DNA of 64,000 nt from Castanea sativa (taxonomy: Eukaryota > Streptophyta > Magnoliopsida > Fagales > Fagaceae). The notes beneath the pieces are model-generated. The model did no database searches and was not told the DNA's origin. It saw nothing but the letters and a program-made list of their open reading frames with translations. This document shows, piece by piece, positions 12,246 through 24,547 of the stretch (positions within the stretch are counted from its first letter, which is position 1; each line of letters begins with the position of its first letter). The position numbers and the translations under genes are program-made. Location of the stretch: contig NC_134013.1 in the NCBI RefSeq assembly GCF_040712315.1, positions 74,778,001 through 74,842,000 of the forward strand, in the 5' to 3' direction.

Positions 12246-13124
12246 GCCGACGACAATGCAAAATGCAACAAGAATACCGTGCATCACTTCTTAAATTCCG
12301 GATAATTTCGTCCGTAATTGCCGTGCCTTCTTTTTCTTTTTCTTTTTCTTTTTTCTGAAACTTCGTTATGGGTTTGGGCAGCCCATATCAAATTTTACCT
12401 ATTGCTACCCTAGTTTGGAGTTTTGTTACAGTAGCTTCCTATATTTAAGTTTAAGAAGTTCGATTCACTCCCAATTTCATTTCTTCATTGCTTTGTGTGT
12501 GACAAAAAATATGATATATTTTGAAAAAATAATAAATAATACTTAAATAAAATAAGATTTAGAATAGAAATCTAGTGTGGGTGAAAAAGACAATTAATTA
12601 GCTAAATATTTTTTAAAATTAATTTTTATCTTAAAATAATGAAAAAAATTAAATATTCTAATGGTAGAATGGGCCATTTGTTCTTTGACTAAATAAATTT
12701 GGAAAAGGTTTTACTATATACTAGTATGCTACCTAATAAGTTACATGGCAGCAAAGAGAAAATAACATATCCAAGTATCATGCACAACAATTCTCAAAAA
12801 AAAAAAAGTATCATGTACAATAATTACTCAGTAAACATTTCTCAATAAATTTATTGAAGGGTTGTTCTATTTCTCTGTCAACACGTTTTTCTTTTTCAGC
12901 ACTTTACCACTATCCCCTGTTCCCTTTTGTACTTCTTTTTCTTTTTCTTTTTTTTTCTTTTTTTTTTTTTTTGGTCTTTGTATCTTAAGTGCTTTTTGTT
13001 TACAATACATAGCAGCCTTGTGATTACAGCTAAAAGTTTCCTACCAACCAAAAAAGACCGCCAGACTGCCAGAATAGAGTTCTTTTGCACATGGAGATTA
13101 TTTTTCTTTTGGAGTGAACATTAC
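12246..13124. other. Intergenic, no gene recognised
   Basis: Contains long poly-T/poly-A tracts (12940-12972). The two opposing short ORFs over that tract are homopolymer artefacts. Confidence 0.5.
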
Positions 13125-13524
13125 GGGTACAAAGTTTAGTTATAAAATTAATGGTAGTTTAAAACTTTAAATTTATTTAATAAAATAAATATTACAATAT
13201 ATTTTGAAAATCTAATAGTTAAATTATATGTTATTTACGCTCTTCATGCACGTATTAAATTTTGTGTCAATCGGATATCATTTACTATATAATCTATAAG
13301 CTTATATTTTGTACATAATTTTAAATTACAAAAACTTACAATTTCAAAAATTTATTGATAACATAATTATTGATATTTAATTTTCTTGAAATTTTGCAAG
13401 CATGGAGGATATAAGAAGAAGATGTAATTCAATGGTGGATTTGTCAAAATTCACCTCCAATAAAAAGATATTAAGTAAGTTTGTAGCCTAAGGCTACAAC
13501 TAATTTTGTAACTAAATTTTGTCC
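13125..13524. mobile_element. Mutator-type MITE, same family as 30180-30443
   Basis: It begins GGTACAAAGTTTAGTTATAA and ends TAACTAAATTTTGTCC, inverted with respect to each other. The interior shares long blocks with the element at 30180 (CTATATAATYTATAARCTTAT, GGATATAAGAAGAAGATGTA-like, TTAAGTAAGTTTGTA-like). No clean TSD remains here; the family call rests on the 30180 copy. Confidence 0.7.
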
Positions 13525-14234
13525 TTACTACAATCATCGAAGTGTATATATAAGCGTGCGTTTGATATATATTAGCTTAAAAACTAGCTATTTTTACCAT
13601 ATAACTTATTTTTACTACTATTTTTAAATTTTATTATATTTTTTTGTTCTATTTATTGGTCTTATTATACTATTTTATTTTCAGCTATCTTTTAGTTGCT
13701 TGTACCGTAATTTCAGTAAAAAAAATTCAATTTCAACCAAATAAATGATTCCGAAACGTTTATTTGCCTAATGGTGCCTCTAACTCTCGCCAAATGGGTG
13801 TGGCCCTCAAATTCGATTCATTGGCTCTTTCTCCAAGGTGAGCTTGACTTCCGCTAAAAAAAATGTGGTTATAACTAATGCAACAAGGCATTAATTTATA
13901 AAATATTTTTTGAACAAATTATAAAATAAATAAAATAAAATAATTAACTTCTTTCATAGATGTTTATATTTTTTTTATAGAATCATGTTAACGGATTCTC
14001 TTAAGAAAATTGTTAATAAATTATAATAGAAAAGTTTCGACACTACTTTTATGAAAAATATAAAAAGTTATTGACAATATTTATTATTTTAGCATGCTAC
14101 CAATAAAATATTTCTAAAAATAGCTCATAAATAAATGTCTTAAAGGCATTAATTAATATTCCCTTCTTACAAAATTGGCATTGAAATTTTCGAAATGGTC
14201 TATTAACAAATGACATAAGAGCATCCAAGACCCT

Positions 14235-14622
14235 TGTTGGTATTATTTTTTATAAACATGATAAGATTTGAACTTAAACCTGTTCCATAATCAATCATTG
14301 TTCTTTATTATCAAATCAAAACAGCGAATGATTTGTTTTGTTTAAATAGGATTTGAACTTAGGTCTCTTATTTAATGGGAAGAGATGTTATCAATTGAAC
14401 TAAATCAAACCCACATTGTTATTATTATTGAATACACATATAATTAAAAATAAATATATGTACATGCTACTCCATTTAGTATAAGAATGTATATACTCAT
14501 ATATGCCTTCAACTCATATATTTTTTTATGGATGCAATAAAATTTAAATTTATAGTGAGATTCAATCCTAGGTCATTTTTTCAATGATAATAAATTTTAC
14601 CAATTAAGCTAATTGAAACCAT
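14235..14622. repeat. Degenerate tRNA-like SINE relics
   Basis: Three short stretches (about 14265, 14345 and 14565) carry B-box-like RGATTTGAACTTA/GAGATTCAATCCT next to A-box-like inverse sequence (ACCAATTAAGCTAATTGAAA). They look like old, mostly minus-strand SINE remnants. Confidence 0.35.
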
Positions 14623-14653
14623 TCTTAATATTTTTAATTTAAAAAAAAGCTAC

Positions 14654-15380
14654 TGTAAGGGCACAATTGCACCTGGACCCAAAGACAACTACAGGCTCAG
14701 GCCCAATGAGCCTTAGACGATATAATTTGTAGAGCGTGGGTTTGAAACCTAGATTAGAAGTGCTGAGAACTTAATAACGGGCTAAGAGTTACAAACACAA
14801 GTAGATAACAAAAGATAACTGAAAATAGGCCTCCTCGGACGTTAGCCGAGTACCACTTCTGTATTATTGCTATTTTTTCCTTAAAAGTTACAATTCTTAG
14901 TCTCTTTCTTTGTTGCCGATCCTTTTTTTTTTTTTTCTTTCTTTTCTCTGGCCTCCACCCCCCTTAAATACTTCCTTCCCTGATACTTTTTGGATAGTGA
15001 CTAGAAGTTTCATCCCTACTGTTCAGGGGTCACCTCTCCATTAATGCGGCCAGGGAGGTAGATGCAGAGCCTTTAATGCGGAGGTGGCAGCCTTTGCACT
15101 TGATATTTTCTTTAACACTGGTGCATCTAGAGGGTTCAGGGTATCCCCTTTTAACCATTAGTCTTTCCAGAGTTATACCTTGACCTTCATAATGAAGTTT
15201 TGAGTTCTCTTGGATTTGTCCGCAGAGAAGCTCGTTCTTGGCTGTACCCTCGGATCCTCGGCGTATGGGTCAATTCGTAGAGCTTAATTCTGGAGTAGGT
15301 CGGCCCTCCATGCTACAGTCCAAAGGCCCATATGCCCACTTGGGTCCATATGCCCACTTGGGTCCTTTTACCCCCCCACA
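14654..15380 (-). mobile_element. Solo LTR 1 (727 bp)
   Basis: Starts TGTAAGGGCACA and ends CCCCCCCACA, flanked by a perfect 5-bp TSD, GCTAC (14649-14653 and 15381-15385). No internal retrotransposon region is present on either side. On the minus strand a TATTTAAG TATA-like box (near 14967) is followed by an R/U5-like region, so orientation is probably minus. A small duplication of CCCACTTGGGTCCATATG lies near the right end. Confidence 0.85.
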
Positions 15381-15900
15381 GCTACATCAATAACAAATTC
15401 AAAGCTCCAAATGGAAATTTCTTTTTCTTTCCATTTTTTTAACCAACTTTTGGGATGCCAAAGCTTCCTAGTTGTTCCTATCTGCTAATGAACAAGATAA
15501 AACAAATATTTCTTTATATCTTAAATTAAAGTTTATATAAGTGAAGAACAAGATAGAACAAATATTTCATCATTTCTTAAATGACCTAAATACTAAATTT
15601 TAATAATGGAAATTTTATATTAAAATTTCCTCATATACTACATTTTACGAAAAATAGCAATTGTCAATGAGCTTTAATTTAAAGTTTTAAACAACATAAT
15701 GTGATATGAGTTTGAATCTAGTGAATGCTTATATAAGTGTGTGGATCCAAAGGGATGAAATCGCAACAAGGATTTCAACTTAAAATTTTGCTTGGATGGG
15801 CCTGCTCAACCGAATCAATACCCTACTAAGAAAAGGGAATGCCTTAGTTCATCCAAATCCAACTTATGGGGTTAGCTAAGAAGATTTTAATGGTTAAGTC

Positions 15901-16355
15901 TAGGGTTGCCCAGATCCTAACTGCTTACCACCCAAACCGACTACTTTGGTGGTCGACGTTGGGTTCCCACCCTTAGAATCCAACACTAGCAGTTTAGTTG
16001 GCAGGTTTCCTCCTCCAAAACCCGAGCCTCTCGACCTGACTTTAAAAACAAAGAATTTTGACGAAATTTGACCTTTTTCCAGCGATGATTTAGTCAAAAT
16101 TCACTAAATTCAACAAGATCCCCGTCGAATCTTTGCAAATCTGGTGGTGATCCCACCAGACTAAAACCATTTTTTCCATTGCTCTATTGTTGCCAATTTC
16201 AACCAACCCAACTGCCACCCAATGCATTATCCAACCAATTTGAACCAAATTCCTCGCGCGGTCAGCTATGAGTTTGCAAATCATCAACCAGATTTGGTCA
16301 GGTCAATTGCACGTTGGACACAAACCCGACCAGAACCAACCTATGGACACCTCTA
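15901..16355. mobile_element. hAT-like non-autonomous element
   Basis: 455 bp. Ends TAGGGTTGCCCA and GGACACCTCTA resemble the TAGRG-TG termini of the other hAT copies here. The 8-bp flanks GTTAAGTC / GTTAAATA agree in only 5-6 positions, so the TSD is degraded. Sub-terminal ACCCGACC-like motifs match the copy at 53522. Confidence 0.5.
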
Positions 16356-17049
16356 GTTAAATAAATCAAACTTTTTTTTGAAGGAAAAACAGCATAATAA
16401 TATAGAATATTTTATGCATACCTTTAATGTGTGAGTGATGGGGCATTTATAACACAAGGGATTAGGTGATTTTTAATGGTTGGATTGTCAGTAAATTATA
16501 CCCTTATGTCAATTAAGGGATGTGTATTAAGTCTATTGTTGAATAAAACAAGACCAATCGCACTTAATGCAAATGATGGTTGGTGAGACATAATAATTGT
16601 TGATGTAAGAGAAACAAGATAACATTCAATCCCTCAACCTTGAGAAGGGTTTGTCGTACCGATTGACTTGGAGATCAATCCTCATGTTCCCATGGACAAG
16701 TCATCACTAAGGTAGTCGATCGGTGTGATCATGGGAGCCTTCAACCAAAGGAGGTTGTGGGTGCTAATATCATAGGCCAAGTCAGGACAATCACATTAGT
16801 CCTTAGGGGAGTTTGTTCTGTTATGGGCCTTAATTGGCATATGGGTTAAGGTCGTCCTAGAACTTAGGCTTGTTAGGCCTACAACCGCGAACAACCAACC
16901 AATAAAGATATTATAATAAAAATATGTCAACTTAACAGGTTTTAATATTTTGAGAATAAGTTAACACTTAATATATAATAGAAGGGTTTAACGACATTTA
17001 GTCCAAGATAAATATTTAATCCTTAAAAAATGACTTAGTACATTGAACC
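16356..17049. other. Unclassified stretch, possibly old LTR material
   Basis: Moderately complex sequence (for example 16600-16900) with retrotransposon-like composition, but no TG/CA termini with matching 5-bp repeats could be found. No gene. Confidence 0.4.
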
Positions 17050-17734
17050 TAGAGATGGCAATGGGGCTGGGGCTGGGGCTGGGCCAAAAGATGAAGTTTT
17101 CGTCCCTGCCCCGCATGGTTTTGTCTTGCCCCCATCCCCGCTGCTTCCCGCATGACGGGAAAAAATTTTCTCACTTCATCCCCGCCCCTTAAGGCCCCGC
17201 GAAGTCTCGCCCCATCCCATAAAACTCTACTTTTTGTTAATTTGCCCTACAACTAGTACAATTTTTTTAATAAAACTTATTTCATTAATAAAAATATACT
17301 TGAAATTACAACTAAATTTATCCTATAAAATCAAATCAATTTTTAGAACAAATTGAAAAATATATCCAAGTGTTTAACAAGACAATCACCAAAAAAAAAA
17401 CTCCTAGTGTAAAACATAACAGAATAAAGGCAAAAAACCACATTGGATAAAATAAAATAAGCTAATATTGATATATTTGTTTAAATAGTAGGGTTTTAAA
17501 GTATGAAAAATTTACAATTATAACTCCTTAGCAACATGGGTCGGGGTGGGGAAGGGGAGGGACAGGGCGGGGTGGGTCTAAAAAGTTTAAACTCACCCCC
17601 GCTCCACCCCATGGTGCGGTGCTAAAATCTTGTCTCATCCCCGCCCCAACACCTTTGCGGGGTGGGGAAAACCCATGCGGGGTGAAGCGAGGAGGGGGCG
17701 GGTTAAGCAGGGCGAGGCAAAATTGACATCCCTA
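17050..17734. mobile_element. hAT-like non-autonomous element with GGGGCTGG arms
   Basis: 685 bp. Ends TAGAGATGGCAATGG and TTGACATCCCTA. Flanks ATTGAACC / ATTGAGCT (6 of 8 identical) suggest an old 8-bp TSD. Both arms are built from G/C-rich iterated motifs (GGGGCTGG on the left; GGGGTGGG/GCGGGGTG on the right) around an AT-rich centre. Confidence 0.65.
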
Positions 17735-17742
17735 ATTGAGCT

Positions 17743-18147
17743 AGATGAATCCAAACAAGGCTAATTGAATATCTGGAAACTATTTTCTTGTAGTTCAGTT
17801 TAATTCCACTAGTAAATCTCATTTTCCAAGTATTCAACAAAAATTTAGGCCAAGAATAACTGAATAAAGTCTCCATCAAGTCCGGGCAACTTTAGTGAGG
17901 AAGATACTGCGTGTGCATAAAAGAGTTTGCCATGTGTCTTGACTCATCGTCATTACAGGCTGGTGTTTTTGCTGCACGAATTGCATCACCATCTTATTAT
18001 TATTACTACTTAAAGGCTCTTGTGTTGCACAGTTTTATCATAAACTTATAAAATATATATTTTCATAGATATAGGAATTATGTGTTTTTTTGTTTTAGCT
18101 AAATGCTAATTTCTAGATTTTGGGGAAGGGGTAGCACATATCTTTAG
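17743..18147. other. Intergenic, no gene recognised
   Basis: Single-copy-looking AT-rich DNA between two transposons. Confidence 0.5.
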
Positions 18148-18152
18148 GATAG

Positions 18153-19091
18153 TGTTAGGCTAAGATTTCTAGACCCCAGTTACTTATTCAATTACCCAAG
18201 TTGATTAATTAAGTTCAATTTGAATGCAAAATGTGAAGGCACCAACAAATCACCAAAATATTAAGTGCAGTAGAAAATAAATTTAACATGGTGATTTATT
18301 GACAAATGGGGAAAACCTCGCAAGGCAAAAACCCCACCAGATAATTTTAAGGTCACCACTCCCAAGAATCTACTAAACAACAATCAAGTGGTTACAAGTA
18401 TAAGAATTCTTACCAATTATCCTGGCCTATCCCAAAATACCAACCTACAATTGAACCTTTGCTCCAATACCCAATTGAACTTGATCTTGTAGTAGCATTA
18501 TTTTCTTTTGATGCACAAACCTCCAATTTGTGACTAACCCTTTGCATGGATTTCAAGTACGTGACTAACTCCAGCAATTTGAACAAATGTTGTTGGCTGC
18601 AAAATTCTTTACTTCATCAACAATGAAGATATGGAAGCACTTGGTTACAAAACCCTATGACATACAAACACAGTGGCTTCACATAGAGAAAATAAGTCTC
18701 TTGGTTTCTGTATCCGTGTGTAACAACCTTTAAAATAAGTTTTATATATGTCTAGAGTTGTGAGAAAAAAAAACCTAAACAATTACACAAGATTGGGCAG
18801 AATTTCAGATCTGGAAATTCTGAAATCGTAGTTCTTGATAAATCAAGGTGCTGTCGAGTTGTCTATCAAGCTTCACATTAAATCTTGATAGCAAGCATCT
18901 GTCGAGTTATCTGTTGAAACTGAATGAACAGCTTTTATTCACTTGTTTCTTGGACCAATCTTTATATCTTTAATACTTGACTTGAACAACATGTTTCTTG
19001 AAGTACTAAACCCATTTTAGATCTAGCTAAATACAAGTAAAGTGCATTTTGTTAAAGTATTAGCCAATTACAATAAAATATGACCCTAACA
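18153..19091 (-). mobile_element. Solo LTR 2, Copia-type (939 bp)
   Basis: Ends TGTTAGGC... and ...CCCTAACA with flanks GATAG / GATAT (4 of 5). Read on the minus strand it has a TATATAAAA box (near 18745) and a U5-like stretch with TGGTGGGGTTTTTGCCTTG-type sequence typical of plant Copia LTRs. No gag-pol remains nearby. Confidence 0.8.
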
Positions 19092-19096
19092 GATAT

Positions 19097-20130
19097 GGTG
19101 TACTCGGTGGAACTTCAATCATAAAACACCGGGTCCTTGTAATATAAATATGCAATCTGTAACAATTCTCAAAGCTAAAAAAAGTATTATTATTAAATTT
19201 TATGATATACGAAATAAAAGAAAATTCAATGATTGATATAAACATTATATTGTTACAAACAATTTATTATCAAATTTATATCAAGACATGCTTAATAAAA
19301 GCTAAAAAGAAGATTGTTCTCTAAATCAAAATTGATAGGATGAAAGCAACATCTAAACGTTGAACCCATGTCATACCACACAAAATAATAATTAAAAAAA
19401 AAATTCATGTGTAAGCATACTTAATGACTGATTTTCAAACCATAACCATATAAATTAGATAAAACTTAAGGAAATAAATTAGTTTAAACAAAAAACAAAA
19501 ATACACAAAATCTATTCAATTTGATGGAAAAAAAATTAGAGTAAACAAATACATACTTACAAAGTTATAGGTAAAAGAAGAGAAGAATAGAGAAAAAGAA
19601 CTATATATGAATTATTTGATATATATATATATATATATATATGTAGACACACACTTCACATTGAAGAAGTTGATATAAACAAAAGTCTAATGTTAGTCTA
19701 ATTTGTGGTGGTGTGAAGCTGAAATCTAAATGTTAAAAAATGTGGAGTATGAATAGGAAATCCAAAGAAAAAAAAAGTCAGGCTAAGTGAAGAGTAAATC
19801 CAAAGAATTAGTGTTTTATTTAAACACTAAAACCAGTTGAATAGAATTTTGTAATAGACATTTTTTACGTGTAGTTAGTTGCTGTTTTTGAACAAATAGT
19901 CGCTAAAATTTCTACAGAAAAAAAGAAAAAAGAAAAAGAAAATGTATGCATGTGTTGAAAATTGAAAAGGAAAATAAGGAACTCACTACTAGCTGTTCAT
20001 GGTTCAGATTTGTGGTTTTCACTCTATTTCTTGGTAGCAAATCGGTGTAGTTCTTCACTATGTCTCTTTGATGTTTCATGATTGAGATTCGTGGGTTTCG
20101 TTTCTTTGATTTTTACCGTATACGTAGAGT
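19097..20130. other. AT-rich intergenic with (AT)n
   Basis: Contains (AT)n at 19619-19643 and many short A/T runs. No gene and no bounded transposon recognised. Confidence 0.5.
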
Positions 20131-20150
20131 AGTAAAGTGAAAGAATAGTT

Positions 20151-20321
20151 TTTTTTTTTTTTTTTGAGAGAGAGTTTCAAACTTATGGCGTCCGCTCCTG
20201 ATGATAGCTCTTTATCATTAGATCAAGATACCAATCGGTTTTTGGTGTAGGCGGGGATTGAATCCCAGATCTTTTATACAATCATCAGAGACTTTACAGT
20301 TGAGCTAACTGGAACCCACAC
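20151..20321 (-). mobile_element. tRNA-derived SINE, family 1, intact copy
   Basis: 171 bp, flanked by a perfect 15-bp TSD AGTGAAAGAATAGTT (20136-20150 and 20322-20336). On the minus strand: A box TTAGCTCAACTGTAAAG, B box GGGATTCAATCCCC, the family tract CCTACACCAAAAACCGATTGG (broken by one base in other copies), and a 3' A-tail (the poly-T at 20151-20165). This is the reference copy in the window and looks recent. Confidence 0.9.
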
Positions 20322-20453
20322 AGTGAAAGAATAGTTAAATAGCGATTCTAGAGTCTAGAGTGGGATAAATTTTAAATTTTTGTTTTTGATAAGGATATAA
20401 CTTTTTAATTTGTTGAAGTTTAATAAGTAAAGTTATATATAAAATTTTAAAAT

Positions 20454-20610
20454 AAGGATTAGATAAAGAATTTGGGTTGTAATCAAATTAAGAGTTTTTT
20501 ATCAACTTATAAATCAAATTATGATAAGAAAATGATTAGATGAAGAATTTGGATTGTAATTAAATTCATATTTTTATCAACTTAAAAATTATAAGAGAAA
20601 AAGATATGAA
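20454..20610. repeat. Local ~77-bp tandem duplication
   Basis: Two units sharing GATTAGATRAAGAATTTGG and TTTTTATCAACTTA lie next to each other, moderately diverged. Confidence 0.65.
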
Positions 20611-20727
20611 CAAAAAAAATTATATGTTTTTTTAAACTCTAAAAAGTTTTATTTTTGTAATTTCGTGAAACCACTTGACACAACCACAACTTCTAAGCCC
20701 AAATTTTATTATATAGTATATGATTAT

Positions 20728-21425
20728 TGTGGGGTACAGGAATTCAAATAAGGAAATTGCGCCACGTGTCATATCCATGGCCGAGAAGGGTCATTATCAT
20801 GCCGAGGAGGTCACGCTCTCAGATAGTAACGCCACGTCACTAGCACGTCACCAAAGGATGTCACACTATAGAGAAAGGGCTTTGGGGAAAGAGTTAGCAC
20901 TAACATGACTGAAGGGATGATGACTGCCATCACATTCAATGCATCTCACCAAACTCTCTGACCACATTTATGTGAAGAAAACCCCTGAACAGTGCTGTCT
21001 TGGTTGCTACAACTCACAGGAGACTAGGGAGGGCGTGGGACAAGCATTCAAGTAGTGGTCTGGAAGATCAACAAATGGAGGGCCAATATTATATAAAGGG
21101 AGCTATATGATACGAGAGACCCTCCAGGAAAAGGGAGATCGGAAAATTTATAGAAGAAACACTGTAATAATAAGAACTGTAATAATAGCTAAGTCTAAAA
21201 GAAATATATAGGAAAGATCATTCTCCTTAGATTTTGCCGAGGAAGGTTTTCTTTGCTTAGAACTTTTTCTTCTTTACTTTCTTGCTATCTTTAATTCATT
21301 GCACGTGTTCTTGGATCCATTGAAGTCTAGCTTTTAAGCCCACTCTCTACAAATTTATTGTATTGGGCTCTTTAGGCTTTAATCCATTCATCTTTTGGAC
21401 TTAAGAACCAAAACCCGTCCCTACA
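20728..21425 (+). mobile_element. Solo LTR 3 (698 bp)
   Basis: Starts TGTGGGGTACAGG and ends CGTCCCTACA, flanked by a perfect 5-bp TSD ATTAT (20723-20727, 21426-21430). A TATA box (ATTATATAAAGGG, about 21088-21100) is followed by a leader-like region, fixing plus orientation. CCGAGGAGG/GCCGAGGAAGG motifs resemble those in solo LTR 1. The short ORF at 20720-20908 is U3 sequence, not a gene. Confidence 0.88.
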
Positions 21426-21452
21426 ATTATTATTATTATTATTATTATTTCT

Positions 21453-21816
21453 AATTGAAAATTGATTAAGATTCTACTTTTATTTATTGATTGCATTACA
21501 TCCGATAAAACGACAATGATGAGAAAATAGACCTTTTTCTTTGTTTGAAATATTGCAGAAATTTATTTAGTTTAATGATTATGTAAGAAAACCACAATTA
21601 GATTGTATAATCAAGAACACAAACAGACCCATATTTTGCTAAATGAAAATTGATTAAGATTTTAATTTTATCCATTGATTGCATTACATCCAGTAAAACA
21701 ACAATAGGGAGAAAAGCAGGCCTTTTTGTTAAAAAAATTTCATAAATTAATTTATTTTAATGATTATTTTAAAAAACCAAATAGATTGTATAATCAAAGA
21801 CAGAAACATGGTATAA
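21453..21816. repeat. ~188-bp tandem duplication
   Basis: Two successive units each contain GAAAATTGATTAAGATT, ATTGATTGCATTACATCC and AGATTGTATAATCAA, with about 10-15% divergence. No coding content. Confidence 0.8.
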
Positions 21817-22776
21817 ACAATAACAATAATAGAATCTGTATACAAATACAATAAATAAAAATTTGTAAAATTAATTAAAAAAACTCATAGACTGGAATCT
21901 GGATGTGTATAAAAATGAACAATGTAAATTATTATGAAGACTTGTGTTTGATACAATTTCATTTAAACATATTTTGTTCATCACAATCAGTGCTTTGAGC
22001 CTATTCAACATTTCTCTCCCAAGATGCAACAATATCATCAAACAAAAGAAGTATAACAATCTAAGCACTCAACACTCAAAACTCTGTATGTGCGTCTGAA
22101 CATGAATACAATATAATTTCTTTTGAAATAAATAAGAAACTCACTATTTATAATTGTGCAACATGGACAGACACATTGTTCTAAATAAAATTATTGTGCA
22201 ATAAACAAATACTCAAAAAAAAAAAGGTAACCATATAATACTAAACAGCCAACTTGGACTTATGCCTACAATTATACAAATTTATAAAATGTTCAATTTT
22301 GTTTCCTATGCAAGACTCACAGATTTTACCACTTTAGACTATGTTCAAGTGGGTAATTTAGGAGTCAATTTCTTATTCACTCCTTAAATGATTTTGGACA
22401 AGTAAACACATAACATTAATTTCCTATTGGAGAAGAATATGTTCCAATACAGGCCTATCTCAAAGGGCATGTGGACTCCACTTTTATTTTGGCTAGAATG
22501 TACCACCCAAACATCTTTTAAAACCCCTTTTTCAAAAACAAAAAAAATCATCCAATTTTGTTTTAATTCTTAGTCTTACCTTAACGAGAAAATACTCTAA
22601 TTTCTCAACTCATAAAAGTTCAGTATGGATAAGTTATAATATAGTATAATACCTACAAAAATAGTTAATTTAGTAAAATATGATTTTTTTTTCTTTTATT
22701 ATGGTAACAGACGCTTATTATGATTGTGTACGTGTATGGAGCTATATTCCACTATTTAAAGAAAATATGATGTGTA
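21817..22776. other. Intergenic, no gene recognised
   Basis: AT-rich sequence. The minus-strand open frame 21871-22068 has no domain signature. Confidence 0.5.
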
Positions 22777-23051
22777 AGCTAAATTATTATTTTTAACACC
22801 AAAACACTAAAAAAACATGTTGCAATGGTGATGTTAAAGTTAAAATTTTTGGCATTTAAGCTACAGTAGCTACAAAGTTATAAAAAAAAAAATATATTCC
22901 TACTCTTTCTCTTCTTTCCTTCTCTCTCTTTTTTTTTTTTCTCTCTCTCTCTTTTCTCCTCAAATCCTAGTCGCTTCTCTCTCATTCTTTTATCTTTCTT
23001 TTTTTCTCTCTTTTCTGCTCTCTTCTTCTCCTCATACTCAAATCCCAACAG

Positions 23052-23087
<36 letters not shown>

Positions 23088-23256
23088 TCTCCCCTGACTA
23101 AAATCTTTTTTTTTTCCTCTCTTGGCTCTCTCCTTTGTGGTGGGCATGGGTTTTGCAGCCGATGGTGGGTGTGGTGATGATGCGTTTTGTGACCCATTGT
23201 GGGTGTGGTAGTGATTGTGGTTGTGGTTGTGACCGTGGTTTTGTTTGGGTTGCGTG

Positions 23257-23287
<31 letters not shown>

Positions 23288-23580
23288 TTCAGTCATGGTG
23301 GTGGTGGCTAGTAGTGGCTCGTGGGCTCTTGTTTATGTTTTTTTTTTTTTTTTAACTGGTGGTGGTGGTTGGTGGCAGTGGGTGTGGGTGGCAGAGAAGA
23401 GAAAGAGATGTTGGCAGAGGAGAGAGTAAGAATATAAAAAAAGAATTTTTAAATAAAATGCACAAAAAAAAAAAACTATTGATGTTGAGTGTGTTATAAA
23501 GTGGTGCGTTAAAATACATAAAGTGAGTTTTTGATATGCTAAATGCTAAAAATTTAGTTCCACCATTGTGAATACTTTTA
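22777..23580. mobile_element. Harbinger-like element B (ends degraded)
   Basis: Right sub-terminal sequence (ATTGATGTTGAGTGTGT, GTGCGTTAAAATACATAAAG, TGCTAAATGCTAAAAATTTA) matches elements A and E. The interior has a CT-rich block, (CT)n at 23053-23084, (TG)n, poly-T and GGTGGTGG tracts. The short ORFs across it are simple-sequence artefacts. Exact termini and TSD are uncertain. Confidence 0.55.
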
Positions 23581-23589
23581 GGACTGTAA

Positions 23590-23919
23590 GAGCATTCTCA
23601 TTAAGAATGCTAAATGTTATAAATGCTAAATTTTAATATCAAGTTAGTAAAAAGCTTCAAAAAGCAAGCTACAACAAAATATGCTAAACTTTAAAAATAA
23701 AAAAATAAAAAAAATAATTTTAATGCTTGTGGTGGAAAAGGTGGTTTGTGTAGTTGTTTTTTATTATTTTAATGAGTAGTTTATATTATTTTAAACGAAA
23801 TGGTAAAAAAAAGAACCTTTGATATTATGTGTATTGTAAAATGAGTTATTAAAATTGATAAAATGATTTTTTTGAGATACTAAATGCTAAATTTTTTAAA
23901 AGTTTTGATGGAATGTTAT
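23590..23919. mobile_element. Harbinger-like element C, short form
   Basis: Begins TAA/GAGCATTCTCATTAAGAATG and ends ...GTTTTGATGGAATGT. It shares GTTTGTGTAGTTGTTTTTTA, TAGTTTATATTATTTTAAA and GAAATGGTAAAAAA with element E, where the Pack-MULE inserted exactly after that block. This is the compact form of the family. Confidence 0.7.
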
Positions 23920-24547
23920 GCCAGCTATAAAGCCAAATATTAAAAGTCCATAATTTTACATTTAATTTTATTTTGAACAAGAGGGGAGTTCAAACTCATC
24001 ACCAAATTACATGCTAAAGTTTGATTCATTTTCTTTTTGAACAAGTTCATGGCTACTTGATTAAATTCATCTCTTCCCATATATAGTAAGGGCTACAACT
24101 AGAATTTATTATCCCTTTACAAATTAATGCTAATAATGGATAATTAAATTATAGTTAAAACTATATTATTTTAGTTAATTACTTAATTGCATATAACAAT
24201 TTTTGTTTATAAACTTATAAAAAATAGATCCACCAAATTTGTATTGTTGAGAATTATATATAATTTTAACCACAAAGTTAAATACTTATATTATCAGTAA
24301 ATTACAAATAATAATTTGAAATCTCATAAATTTATTTACCAAATTACGCAGTTCAAATGCATGTATTATGAGTATATTTTTCAACATATATACATATAAA
24401 TATATAAATTCGCATACTCACAAGCTTGTTCATGATCTTGTTATTGTGTTTGGAGTTTGATTGGTTTAATAGTTGGGCCCAAACTTAAGTTTGACATTTA
24501 TTCATTTTTTATTTTTTATTATTTTTATCGAAGCAAACCCAAATTGT
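23920..24547. other. Intergenic, no gene recognised
   Basis: AT-rich, no ORF of interest, no bounded repeat. Confidence 0.5.

Noticed and set aside
16430..16900. Possible sixth solo LTR
   Set aside because: TG and CA ends can be chosen in several ways, but none gives a matching 5-bp flank.
22878..23429. Overlapping Arg/Glu/Lys-rich and Val/Gly-rich ORFs
   Set aside because: Products of CT, TG and GGTGGT simple-sequence tracts inside Harbinger-like element B.
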